From positions 3,354,001 through 3,418,000 of the forward strand of contig OX442324.1 in the NCBI GenBank assembly GCA_949358305.1: 64,000 nucleotides of DNA. Reading direction: 5' to 3'. Positions 49,353 through 58,342 of the stretch are shown piece by piece; position 1 is the stretch's first letter, and each line of letters opens with the position of its first letter. The translations under genes were made by a program, and so were the position numbers. The notes under the pieces were generated by a model. It made no database searches. It was not told the origin of the DNA and saw only the letters and a list, made by a program, of their open reading frames with translations. This DNA comes from Strigamia acuminata (Eukaryota > Arthropoda > Chilopoda > Geophilomorpha > Linotaeniidae).

Positions 49353-52300
49353 TTAGAGGTAGTCTGGAGGCTTAATCCTCCCCCTATCTCGAAGTGAATA
49401 TTTCTTCAAGATAGCTTTTTTCTTGATTTTTCCTGGTTGTTTTTCACGCAAATCTTGATAAAATTTCTTTATTTTCTTCTTTTCTACCACTCCTCCCCTC
49501 TTTTTAGAAAAAGACGCAACTTGTTCATCTGTTTCTAAACTTAAGTCCCGTGGAAAAAGTGGCAATCTTTCTTGCGTGTTGTCATTGGAATTTACATCCA
49601 ACTCCTCGTCGCTCTCCAAATTGTTATCCTTTTCACCGCTTCTTTGTTTACTTGAAACTTGAGAACTCACGCCCGCTGTGTCTGAACCTGACAAATCCTG
49701 TAATTCCAGTTGTTGTTGTGATGTTTGTGGATCCTGCAAACTTTGTGTGTTATCCAAAGTGTGAGATCCTTGTGCATCTTCTAAATTTTGCGAATCTTGC
49801 AAACTTTGTGTTTGTTTCAAAGTTTGTGATTCCGCTGAATTACTATTATTCATCCGACTCATTTCAGTGGTCTGCGAATTTTCTGTCTCCGTATTTTCTT
49901 GTGTTTCGGATGTTGTTGGCTCATCAAATAATGTATTAATTATTTTTCCATTCGGATTGCTCTGAGTTTGATCCTTTTCCCAAATTTCTTGATTAAATTC
50001 CGGGAAATAAGGTGATAATTCGGACATATGGATGGAGCGAAAGATCTTATTATCTTTTAGCCGTCTTAGTTTCACTGCTCCTCCTTGGTGGACTTGAATG
50101 ATCACATATGGTCCACTCCGCTTGTCGGATAATTTCGCCGAAATCCCTTGTGACGCTTTTGATAATGGGTGATCATCTTTCCATACCAAATCATTTGTTT
50201 TAAAGTCATCAAATTTTTTATCCATCTTGTGATTTTGCACTCGTTCGCGCAAGTCGGTTATGTGCGCCATCATATGGTGATATGTATCTCTAATTATTTT
50301 CTCCAGTCGCTGGATGTAAATATGTGGCTTGTTTGGGTCTATTTTTGCAATTCCATCCAAAATTCGTGGATCCCAAGGAATCCTAAATTCTCTACAGCAA
50401 TTCAAGTATGCTGGAGAATAATCGCGGCCTGTTGTTGCCGTTGTGCGTATGCTAAACGCAATTTCTCTCAAATATGTGTCCCACCTTTTGTGAATATCTG
50501 TGAAAATTGACAAAATGTACTTTAAATCGCGGTTGGTCCTTTCTACCGTGTTGGCCTGCGGGTGATATGGTGACGTAAATCGCGGAGTAATTTTGAATTT
50601 CCTGCAGAATTCGTGGTATATTCGGGCCTTAAATTGCGGGCCGTTGTCCGATACGATTCGGAGTGGGAATCCCCATCCCATACACGTGTTGTACAGACAA
50701 TCCGCTATATCTTGTGCGACGGGGTCGGATAATGGGTAAAGTTCCGGCCATCTGGTGGCTATATCCAAAATTACTAAAATGTAATTGTTTCCTTCATCAG
50801 TTCTAATCAATGGTCCTACCAAATCTATACTTAAACACTCAAAAGGTGCATATGGGCCAATTTGCGCTGCTTCTACTCGTGTTTTAGTCCGAGGTTTACA
50901 CGCCTGACACCGCGGACAGTGTTTAATAAATCTGGTGGTGTCACGTTTGATTCCATCCCACGTATAAATCTGTCGCATTCGATAAAGCGTCCTCGCAATT
51001 CCGCAATGGCTTGCGAGCGGGTGGCCGTGCATTTGCCATAACACTCGGAATCTTAGTGATCTCGGTATCACGACCTTCAGGGCTCGAGAATCCTCGCTTA
51101 AATCATCTGACAATGTTGGATGGTATTTTAATAATAAATCCTCTTCTAACATGTGTTTAGTCGCCAACATGCGATAATTCTTCTTTTGTAATGGTGTTGT
51201 TACGTAAGCTGGAAATTGTTCTGTCTCGAGGTAGTATCGCATTGATTGGCAGTGGCGATCCTTTTTCTGATGCTCTATAATTTCGTCGCGGGTCGGAGGC
51301 ATGCAATCTGCCTGCTCCGTGACTTTTGCAATGAATGCTGTCACCATTTCGCATTCGGAAGTCGGCAAATATTGAATTTCTTTAATTTTCGGACTTATTT
51401 CCGACTCTTCTGCCGGCGCATCATACATGTGACTCCAATATGCCGTGACTTGCTCGTCTACTAATCGTTCTTCTTCCGACTGAGGTTTTGGCAACTGATT
51501 CCAGTTACCCACGACCCATTTTCGTGGTTCTGTCGGGCAGTATTTTAAGTCACCGTCGGCTTCTCCCGTCTCTTCGTTGTCGCAGATGAGTTGAATTGGT
51601 GCTCTAGATAAGGCGTCTGCTAATGTGTTGGCAGTCCCTTTCAAATATTGGATTGTAAAATTATAAGACATCAATTCCATCTGCCAACGGGCGAGACGTC
51701 CAGCTGGCTCTTCCAGTCTCATCAACCACTTTAGCGCTTCATGATCCGTCTGCACGACGAAACTAGTGAACTCCAAATATGGTCTAAATTTTCGGAGCGC
51801 CCAAATTACCGCCAAACATTCGAGATCCGTGGCGCCGTAATTAAGTTCTGCCTGTTGCAGACATCTACTGAGGTACACACACGGTGACTCAATCATCTGC
51901 CCATCAATTTCTTTGATCTGCATCAAGGCAGCACCCAATCCTTTCTTACTCGCGTCTGTCCTTACGATGAATGGTTGGTGTAAATTTGGCAAGTGCATAG
52001 TTTTGGCGTCGGTCAGTAATTGCTTAATGTTATCAAAGGCAACTTGGTGTACTTCCTCCCAAATAAATTCTATCCCCTTCTTCAGGAGTGGGCGTAGAGG
52101 TTCGGCCACCGTGGCCAAATTCTTAAGAAGTCTATGGAAAAAGTTGACCATGCCAAAAAATCGTTGTAACTCTGTCAAATTTTTTGGCGCTGGAAATTCC
52201 TTTATGGCCGCTACTTTGGCTGGGTCTACGCTTAAGCCGTTGATTCCAAGTTTGTACCCTAGAAATTTTAGTTCCTTCCTGCAGAATTTTGACTTTGTTG

Positions 52301-54551
52301 GATTTACATGCAATCCAGCTTTCTGTAATTTTCCTAAAACTGAATCTAGATGTTTCATGTGTTCTGCGTACGTTTTTGATACGATCACAATATCGTCAAG
52401 GTAGGCCCAAGCATATTTTCGGAATGCTTCGCCTAATACCTTTTCTATTAGTCGCTGAAAAGTGGTTGGCGCGTTGACCAGCCCGAAAGGCATGACGTTA
52501 AACATCAGTCTGCCTTGCGGACTCCAGAATGCTGTTTTCGGACGGTCTTCTGGTCTCAGATCTATTTGCCAGTATCCTTTTGTTAGATCAATGGTTGAAA
52601 CCCATTGAAATTCGCCGAGCTCTCTTAAAATTTCTGTTATTGTCGGCATCTGGGGCGGGTCATACAAAGTGTGTTCATTCAGCGCTCTGTAATCAATACA
52701 GAGACGTGGCTCTGAACCTGGTCTCATTACCAACACAATCCTTGTCGCATAATCGCCTTCTGCAGTTGTTACATAGCCCTTATCAATCATTTCTTGGCAT
52801 AATGTCCGCAATATTTCCCTTTTTTGTGGATTCCAAGATTTAAAAGGAACCCTTATTGGTTTGTCAGTGTCTAAATTGATGGTGTGCTGTACCACATGAG
52901 TCTTGCCTGGATTTTTACTCAAAATTTTCTCATATTTCTTCAATACATGCTCTAATTGTAAAGCTTCTGTTAGTTGCAGTTTGGCTTCTTCTATCATGTC
53001 ATGCAAGCCATTGCCAACTTTCAATCTCGCTTCAAATGCGCAAAAACTACTCTCTTTTCGGAATGTTTTTCGCAATGATTCTGGCTCTTCCAGTTTCTTC
53101 TGCTCATATTTATCCATGATGAATTGTGGCATATATGGTTGTGGCACGTCGATTGTTGAAATAAAGTTCCACTTGCCGTTGAGCGGATTGGGCTGTATTT
53201 TCATTCGTTTCATGGCATCATTGCCAACCAACATGAATTTCATGTCGTGTGGTAACACAAGGAAATACTGTTGCATCATTCCATGGGTCCAACGAATCAT
53301 CATCCTTATTGTTCCCATCGGTTGCACTTTTTTATCTGCTGTATTTACAGCCATATTGGCCTTGACGGGCCACACTTCTTTTTCCAATCCCATCGCCTGA
53401 ATTAATGGCCATGAAACACAACTACGGTTGGCTCCTGAGTCTAGCATGGCAGCGATGGATCCTTGTTTTGTTTGGAGGTCTATTGTGGTCATCCCTTCCA
53501 AAACATCTTCTTCTGGCAATAATATATTAAAAATTCTGATGCGCGGTCCTTCCGGTTCCAATATTGTCAATTCCTTCAATAATGGATCCCATTCCACAGG
53601 CTCAGTTGGTGTATCTGTCATCCATGCTGCTAGTGATGGTGTCTCCTCATAGGTCTCTTTTACCTTTGCCCAAAAAATTGTTGCTTCATTTTCTTGTGTG
53701 ATTTCCACATTTTTTAGGGCTTCCGTCACTTCTGCTGTGAAATAAGTTCTATTTGTTTCATAAATTTCTTTTATTTTTGGACAATTTTCCAACTCTACTG
53801 GTGGAAATTTTATTCCTACTATTTGTCCACATTCCATTTCACAAATCATTTCTCCTCTTTTTGGCATTGTGCCAATTGCTTCTGGTGGCGTGAGTGTTAC
53901 TGGAATAGTTGTGTTTTTTAGTGGTCCATTGTCTTTCAGAATGTTCATTTTTGATGAAGTTTCGGCTTGTTCCAGTTTAGAATCCGTCACTGGTTTCTGT
54001 GTCGGATATCTCATCCCTACGACTTCGCCGTCTTCAAAGTTAAAGACTATTGTCCCTTTTCCACCTTCTAAAGTTCCTATCACTTTATGTGATTTTTCAG
54101 CTAATTCTGATTGCACATATTCTCCAGTTTTGGGGTCTTTGATGAATCGTGCTCCCTTAGGCGCTTGTGCTGTTGGTGGAGTTTCTTGGGTATTTTCAGT
54201 CAAATTCTCGGGTTCCACTGATGTTTTCAATATTAATGAAGTCTCTGATATTTCTCCATCTAATGATCGGTCATTCTGTAAATTTCCACAATTTTCCGAA
54301 TTTTCCGGCAGTGTTGTCTGCATGTTTTGCGAATTTTCAGAGTTTTTCAGCAAGTCCTTTGATTCTGATAATGTTTCTGATATTAACAGCGTTTCCGTCA
54401 TGGCTTCATTTATTGGCTGGACCTCCGATAATCCATCCGAATCTTGTACCATTTCGATTGTTAATTCTGATGTTGGTTGGGCTTGTAGCAGATTTTCCGA
54501 AATTTTTGTTGGCGCGAGCTCCACTGCTTTTATTGAGCCCGCGCGTTCAAG
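49353..54551 (-). CDS. pol: Pol polyprotein: protease, reverse transcriptase, RNase H, integrase
   Basis: Residue numbers count from a GTG at 54524. No ATG begins this frame, so it is entered by a -1 shift at 54551-54557. Residues 1-120 are Ser/Asn/Glu-rich. Two similar β-type motifs follow at about 155-174 and 222-241. The retropepsin motif is D-S-G-A at 362-365. RT spans about 555-760 with Asp646 and YLDD at 708-711. RNase H has Asp857, Glu902, Asp927 and Asp970. The integrase zinc finger uses His1168, His1173, Cys1203 and Cys1206; the catalytic residues are Asp1234, Asp1293 and Glu1328. A GPY/F-type module starts at 1471. A Ser/Gln/Asn-rich tail runs to 1723. All catalytic residues are present, so the enzyme looks functional. 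It reverse-transcribes the element RNA in cytoplasmic particles and integrates the DNA in the nucleus. Confidence 0.95.
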   Translation of the reverse strand, partial: LERAGSIKAVELAPTKISENLLQAQPTSELTIEMVQDSDGLSEVQPINEAMTETLLISETLSESKDLLKNSENSQNMQTTLPENSENCGNLQNDRSLDGEISETSLILKTSVEPENLTENTQETPPTAQAPKGARFIKDPKTGEYVQSELAEKSHKVIGTLEGGKGTIVFNFEDGEVVGMRYPTQKPVTDSKLEQAETSSKMNILKDNGPLKNTTIPVTLTPPEAIGTMPKRGEMICEMECGQIVGIKFPPVELENCPKIKEIYETNRTYFTAEVTEALKNVEITQENEATIFWAKVKETYEETPSLAAWMTDTPTEPVEWDPLLKELTILEPEGPRIRIFNILLPEEDVLEGMTTIDLQTKQGSIAAMLDSGANRSCVSWPLIQAMGLEKEVWPVKANMAVNTADKKVQPMGTIRMMIRWTHGMMQQYFLVLPHDMKFMLVGNDAMKRMKIQPNPLNGKWNFISTIDVPQPYMPQFIMDKYEQKKLEEPESLRKTFRKESSFCAFEARLKVGNGLHDMIEEAKLQLTEALQLEHVLKKYEKILSKNPGKTHVVQHTINLDTDKPIRVPFKSWNPQKREILRTLCQEMIDKGYVTTAEGDYATRIVLVMRPGSEPRLCIDYRALNEHTLYDPPQMPTITEILRELGEFQWVSTIDLTKGYWQIDLRPEDRPKTAFWSPQGRLMFNVMPFGLVNAPTTFQRLIEKVLGEAFRKYAWAYLDDIVIVSKTYAEHMKHLDSVLGKLQKAGLHVNPTKSKFCRKELKFLGYKLGINGLSVDPAKVAAIKEFPAPKNLTELQRFFGMVNFFHRLLKNLATVAEPLRPLLKKGIEFIWEEVHQVAFDNIKQLLTDAKTMHLPNLHQPFIVRTDASKKGLGAALMQIKEIDGQMIESPCVYLSRCLQQAELNYGATDLECLAVIWALRKFRPYLEFTSFVVQTDHEALKWLMRLEEPAGRLARWQMELMSYNFTIQYLKGTANTLADALSRAPIQLICDNEETGEADGDLKYCPTEPRKWVVGNWNQLPKPQSEEERLVDEQVTAYWSHMYDAPAEESEISPKIKEIQYLPTSECEMVTAFIAKVTEQADCMPPTRDEIIEHQKKDRHCQSMRYYLETEQFPAYVTTPLQKKNYRMLATKHMLEEDLLLKYHPTLSDDLSEDSRALKVVIPRSLRFRVLWQMHGHPLASHCGIARTLYRMRQIYTWDGIKRDTTRFIKHCPRCQACKPRTKTRVEAAQIGPYAPFECLSIDLVGPLIRTDEGNNYILVILDIATRWPELYPLSDPVAQDIADCLYNTCMGWGFPLRIVSDNGPQFKARIYHEFCRKFKITPRFTSPYHPQANTVERTNRDLKYILSIFTDIHKRWDTYLREIAFSIRTTATTGRDYSPAYLNCCREFRIPWDPRILDGIAKIDPNKPHIYIQRLEKIIRDTYHHMMAHITDLRERVQNHKMDKKFDDFKTNDLVWKDDHPLSKASQGISAKLSDKRSGPYVIIQVHQGGAVKLRRLKDNKIFRSIHMSELSPYFPEFNQEIWEKDQTQSNPNGKIINTLFDEPTTSETQENTETENSQTTEMSRMNNSNSAESQTLKQTQSLQDSQNLEDAQGSHTLDNTQSLQDPQTSQQQLELQDLSGSDTAGVSSQVSSKQRSGEKDNNLESDEELDVNSNDNTQERLPLFPRDLSLETDEQVASFSKKRGGVVEKKKIKKFYQDLREKQPGKIKKKAILKKYSLRDRGRIKPPDYL
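49366..51404 (-). repeat. Palindromic hexaloop motifs in pol (two)
   Basis: GGAGG-CTTAAT-CCTCC at 49366-49381, overlapping the last codons of pol, and TCGGA-CTTATT-TCCGA at 51389-51404 between RNase H and integrase, where it encodes S-E-I-S-P (plus-strand reading). Confidence 0.8.
49492..49507 (-). other. Internal copy of the polypurine tract in the 3' end of pol
   Basis: The element strand reads CTAAAAAGAGGGGAGG, identical over 16 bases to the terminal polypurine tract at 45542-45527. In the pol frame it encodes part of S-K-K-R-G-G. It could act as a second initiation site for plus-strand synthesis, or mark where the element once ended before the third ORF was gained. Confidence 0.8.
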
Positions 54552-54557
54552 TTTTTT
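54512..54557 (-). promoter_or_regulatory. -1 programmed frameshift signal between gag and pol
   Basis: In gag frame the element strand reads A AAA AAC (54557-54551), a canonical slippery heptamer. It is followed by a 6-base spacer (TTGAAC) and a stem GCGCGGGCTC (54544-54535) pairing with GAGCTCGCGC (54521-54512). That is ten pairs including one G-U, with a 13-base loop. The gag stop codon TAA lies in the loop. The pol frame is -1 to gag, lacks an ATG and is open across the heptamer. All four elements of a retroviral-type frameshift site are therefore present. Confidence 0.93.
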
Positions 54558-57500
54558 GTGATACTTTCGGATAAGGAGTTTACAAGTTGCTCCATTTCTT
54601 CTGCAGACATCAATCTCTTAGGATGTGGGCATTGTCGTGCCCAATGTCCAATTTGCCCGCAATTGTGGCATGGTGCATTGTCTGGAGTCAACTTTGCTTG
54701 GTTGGCCTTATTGCCATCATCAGGGTTACTTGGAGTTGAAGTTTGTTCATTTTTTTCTCCAATTTGCGATTTATTATTTTCTTTTTTCAAATTAAAATCA
54801 ACTGAAAATGGTTTTGGAAGGAAGGACGTATTTCCTTTCATCTGCGGTTGCAAGCTCGTCTGCTGTGGTTGCCTCGCCTGCATTGGAGGCTTATATTTTG
54901 TTATTGCTGGGTTATTTTTTGTGAATAACACACTTGCCGCATCCATTAATTTGTCGACTTCTTCTTCTGTATATTCGGCCAGCATTATCTGGGTATCTCC
55001 TATTGACTCGCTGGATTCACCTGGGTATTGTGTCCATTTGACATTTGGTCGCATTGGTATTCGTGGCTGTGGATAAGGAGGATGTCCACTCTCTTGTTTT
55101 TTGGTGGAGGTTTCCTCTCGTAACAGCGAGAATTGAGAACGCGGGCGCATCATTTTTGCACCAGCACGAGTGTAGTCTGACTGGTGTCGCTGTCTTTCAT
55201 CTCGTGCTCTCTGCTCTTCTATCGGAATGTCTGAAGCGTACCGGTCGTCAATGTACATCTGGTGGTTTCGGATGAATTGTGATAATTTTTCGAAGGAACT
55301 GGCCATCGGTGCATCCACCATTCGCAATACTTGCTCGGAGAAAGGTGTCAGGCCATTCCTGAATTTTCTGTCTTTGTCAAAATCGCTGATATGATATGGG
55401 AGTTGGGTGAACAAATCTTCTGTACGTCTTAAGTACGTGCGAATGTCTTCTCCCAACGTCTGTTTGTGATTATCCCAATATTTTATCATCATGGCGTTGG
55501 ACTCTCCATATTCCTTCATAAAAGCTTTCACAAATTCGTCCCAGTGTGAGAAGTTACTTTTCCGCAACCAATTTGTTGCACTTCCAACCAACATTTTCGG
55601 AATTAATTTTTTCAAAGTTACGTCCGGGTCCATCTCGTGATTTATGACTAGGTGCATAACTTCATCTAGGAATTGGGTACCAGCCTGCCAACCTCCATCA
55701 AACATATCGGGAGTAATTCGGTCCCATTTGATTTGATGAGATGGGGTGTAATGGTGAGTCCAATTGCTCGAACAATATTTCCGAATTATTTTCCGCAGCA
55801 TCTCGTCCATTTCCTGTGATTTCGAGGGGATTTGAGACAATCGTTCATCGATTTGTCTTGAGATAATTTCTTCCAATTCCTCTGTGCTTTTCGGTAATGT
55901 GCGTGGGTTAGTTGGCGGTGGATCTCTATCGTCTTGTCGAAAATTTCCTCCACCTCTCCTTTCCTCTCGTGATCTGGAAAAATTAGGCTCGTCTCGACGA
56001 AATTGGTCAGAGTGAGAATATTTTCGATCATATTCCTCTCCTCTTGGCGGAGGGCTGGAATGTGATCGTCTGTCGTCTCGATACGAATCATCACGTCGTC
56101 CCTCCGAATAATCACGTTGTCGATACGAATTATCTCGTCGATCCTGTGAGTTGTCACGACGTCCTTGCGATTCTCTTTGGGTATAACCTTCATACCAATA
56201 GGAGCCCCTTTGCCGTCGTGATTCGTCTTGATAATCAGATTGTTGACGTGAATTATTTCTTTCCATCGACTCATTTCGATTTAAATTGTGCTGTCCTGTT
56301 GCTTCGTAATTACGTTGTTGACGCGTTTCGTTGTTGAAGCAAGCAGCACCTTGTTGGTCCGTTTCTTGTTGATAACGCGACTCATTTCGCGGCTCTCTTT
56401 CATATTGTGATCGTGTCTCGTTGGAAAATCGTACTTCAGTGTGCGTGTGAATTCCTTGTTGATTACACGACTCATTTCGTGGATCTACATTTTCCGGTTG
56501 CTGGGAATATTTGCCTTGTAGATAATCATTGTAATCCCTAACTTTCGTATAACTGGCTTGTCCAGTTGCTTCATCATGTCCAGTCGCAGCATTTTGGTTG
56601 CTGCTTTTATCTTGCTCTGGAACTTCTTGATCGTGTTGAAACTTTTGTTTTTCATTTTCGCGACTTATTTCGCGTTGCCTATCTCTTTCATTAGCTGCTG
56701 ACAAGTGTTCAACTGCTTCTTCCAACGTATATTTACGATGGTAACAAGGATCGTTCTCATTTATTGGTTTTTCTGTGTAAACGTCAAATGATTTTCCTTC
56801 ATTTTTTGTAGAAGATACTCTGACATTTTCAGTTTCCATCTTTTTGGGCTTATCCCAAATCTGCGGGTCTGCTGGATCTAATCCTGTCACTTTACCTTGT
56901 TTTTTGTCTGCTGCAGCTGATTGATTTGTTAGATGCTGACGATTTCTTCGATCAATTATGTCCAATACGTTTGGATTTTTGGCTGGTGACATAGAAGCAC
57001 GTTTGGAGTCTCTTTTTTCATCCATTTCACCTTTCCTTTTTAAAGAGTTCCTAGACGATTCTGGTGATAAATTCACTACTTCAGGTCGGCGAGGTGGAAT
57101 GTTGCTCGGCACTTGATACTGACATTGTGCGAGATATTTTAGTTCTTCATTTTCTCGGCGGACTCTTTCCGCGGCTTCTTGTGCTTCAAGAGCAGCTTGA
57201 CGAAGGTAATGGATTTCCCTGCTCTCCGCCGACTCCATGGCCTTTTGCTTTGCCAGCAATTCTTGCTTTTCGGTTTCCAAACGGACTTTTTCCGCTTCTA
57301 TCTTCCGATTTTCTTCAAGAATTGCCTCTCGCTCCGCCGCCGCTTGCGCTTTTCGCTGTGCACGTAATTCTTTTTGCTCCGTTTCCTGACGGAGTTTTTC
57401 CGCTGCCAATTTGTTCCTCATCGTGCGCATTTCTGCTTCGAGTCGGTCTTTGGTAGCACGAATTTCTGCGTCCAATTGATCTTTCTTTGCGCGAATATCT

Positions 57501-58219
57501 TCATCTGTTGTTTTCTTGGCCAATTCTGCCTCGAATTTCGCTTGTTTGGCGTGGCGTTCCTCTAACTTGAGCCGTTTCAACATCTGGAATTCTTCGGAAT
57601 GTGCCAGTTGCAGTCGCCTTGCTCGATCGGCCATTGCTGCCGTTATTTGTGCCACGTCTTCATCAGAAAGCTGCACACCTTCCTCATACTGCTGGTGACG
57701 CTCCTGGAGACTGTCTTCCATCTCTTTCATGACATCTGCGATGCGTTGGCGAGCTCTCGCTAATTTATGGCGGGTTGGGGAGTTTTCTCCTGAACTTTCC
57801 GCCTCATCGCGGGCACGTCCTGACGCTTGCTGCTTGTAGGCTCGCACTAGTCGACCACGCTTCCTTGCTACAGCGATGACTTGCTCCAACGTCATGTGAG
57901 AAAGGTCTATTTTGCTTGTTGGAGTCGAATCCACCGTGGCTGGCGTGTCGCCATGTTGCGACGAAGCTCCTGAGATACTTGATTTTCCAAGCAAATCTTG
58001 GGACTCCTCTCTCGTTTGTTTTAGCCAAAATTCTCCCTGCCGTTCAGGCGATACTTCCAGACGAAATTCCTTGCTCGTCATAGCCTGGGTGTCATCTGCA
58101 TGGTCCGACTCGGATGATGATGAAGGATGCACATTGGCTGCTCCTGTGGTCCTTCCGCCTCGTGTGCGAGGTCCGCGGCCGTTTCCCCGTCCTCTCCTCG
58201 AATCTTGTGGCTGCGACAT
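54530..58219 (-). CDS. gag: Gag polyprotein with long coiled-coil N-terminal extension
   Basis: The ORF encodes 1229 residues from ATG 58219, about 120 bases after the 5' LTR; typical Gypsy Gags are roughly 300-600. Residues 8-26 are RG-rich. About residues 150-385 form a long, highly charged, probable coiled coil (E/K/R/A/Q heptads). A 300-residue Arg/Gln/Asn/Glu/Ser-rich disordered region follows. About 815-1010 is a retrotransposon capsid domain with the WDNHKQTLGEDIRTYLRR type region. One CCHC zinc knuckle (C-x2-C-x4-H-x4-C) is at 1184-1197. Gag would assemble the particle and bind genomic RNA. The four hexaloop palindromes in the disordered region encode R-N-E-S or R-E-I-S. It ends at TAA 54532-54530 inside the frameshift stem-loop. 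Confidence 0.94.
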   Translation of the reverse strand: MSQPQDSRRGRGNGRGPRTRGGRTTGAANVHPSSSSESDHADDTQAMTSKEFRLEVSPERQGEFWLKQTREESQDLLGKSSISGASSQHGDTPATVDSTPTSKIDLSHMTLEQVIAVARKRGRLVRAYKQQASGRARDEAESSGENSPTRHKLARARQRIADVMKEMEDSLQERHQQYEEGVQLSDEDVAQITAAMADRARRLQLAHSEEFQMLKRLKLEERHAKQAKFEAELAKKTTDEDIRAKKDQLDAEIRATKDRLEAEMRTMRNKLAAEKLRQETEQKELRAQRKAQAAAEREAILEENRKIEAEKVRLETEKQELLAKQKAMESAESREIHYLRQAALEAQEAAERVRRENEELKYLAQCQYQVPSNIPPRRPEVVNLSPESSRNSLKRKGEMDEKRDSKRASMSPAKNPNVLDIIDRRNRQHLTNQSAAADKKQGKVTGLDPADPQIWDKPKKMETENVRVSSTKNEGKSFDVYTEKPINENDPCYHRKYTLEEAVEHLSAANERDRQREISRENEKQKFQHDQEVPEQDKSSNQNAATGHDEATGQASYTKVRDYNDYLQGKYSQQPENVDPRNESCNQQGIHTHTEVRFSNETRSQYEREPRNESRYQQETDQQGAACFNNETRQQRNYEATGQHNLNRNESMERNNSRQQSDYQDESRRQRGSYWYEGYTQRESQGRRDNSQDRRDNSYRQRDYSEGRRDDSYRDDRRSHSSPPPRGEEYDRKYSHSDQFRRDEPNFSRSREERRGGGNFRQDDRDPPPTNPRTLPKSTEELEEIISRQIDERLSQIPSKSQEMDEMLRKIIRKYCSSNWTHHYTPSHQIKWDRITPDMFDGGWQAGTQFLDEVMHLVINHEMDPDVTLKKLIPKMLVGSATNWLRKSNFSHWDEFVKAFMKEYGESNAMMIKYWDNHKQTLGEDIRTYLRRTEDLFTQLPYHISDFDKDRKFRNGLTPFSEQVLRMVDAPMASSFEKLSQFIRNHQMYIDDRYASDIPIEEQRARDERQRHQSDYTRAGAKMMRPRSQFSLLREETSTKKQESGHPPYPQPRIPMRPNVKWTQYPGESSESIGDTQIMLAEYTEEEVDKLMDAASVLFTKNNPAITKYKPPMQARQPQQTSLQPQMKGNTSFLPKPFSVDFNLKKENNKSQIGEKNEQTSTPSNPDDGNKANQAKLTPDNAPCHNCGQIGHWARQCPHPKRLMSAEEMEQLVNSLSESITKNLNARAQ
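56265..56674 (-). repeat. Palindromic hexaloop motifs in gag (four within 410 bases)
   Basis: ATCGA-CTCATT-TCGAT at 56265-56280, CGCGA-CTCATT-TCGCG at 56376-56391, CACGA-CTCATT-TCGTG at 56466-56481 and CGCGA-CTTATT-TCGCG at 56659-56674 (plus-strand reading). All have perfect 5-bp arms, and the outer arm bases co-vary. Confidence 0.9.
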
Positions 58220-58319
58220 CTCGTTTTAGTCACAGAAAAGAAGAAAGAAACAGAATACTCTATCACAAAATAACTTTTATCACACAAAATTGGTCCCTCA
58301 ACTGAAGATAAGTTGTTAA
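58220..58319 (-). other. Short untranslated leader between primer-binding site and gag
   Basis: About 100 bases, AT-rich on the element strand, leading to ACGAGATG at the gag start. No clear splice donor stands out, so a spliced mRNA for the third ORF would need a donor elsewhere (LTR R/U5 or gag). Confidence 0.7.
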
Positions 58320-58340
58320 GGTTCAAATAACGGGCCCCCA
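58320..58340 (-). other. Primer-binding site resembling tRNA-Pro
   Basis: Two bases after the 5' LTR the element strand reads TGGGGGCCCGT and then TATTTGAACC. From memory, the complement of a metazoan tRNA-Pro 3' end starts TGGGGGCTCGT, one difference. The complement of its T-arm gives ATTTGAACC, so the site seems to pair with two parts of the tRNA with four intervening bases deleted. Assignment to Pro rests on recalled tRNA sequence, not on a search. Confidence 0.7.
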
Positions 58341-58342
58341 AG

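Noticed and set aside
49852-49872. Additional hexaloop-like site CCGA-CTCATT-TCAG
   Set aside because: The arms do not pair fully, so it was not counted.
45962-54574. Several 60-230-codon plus-strand frames opposite pol and the third ORF
   Set aside because: Shadows of the minus-strand ORFs without their own signatures.
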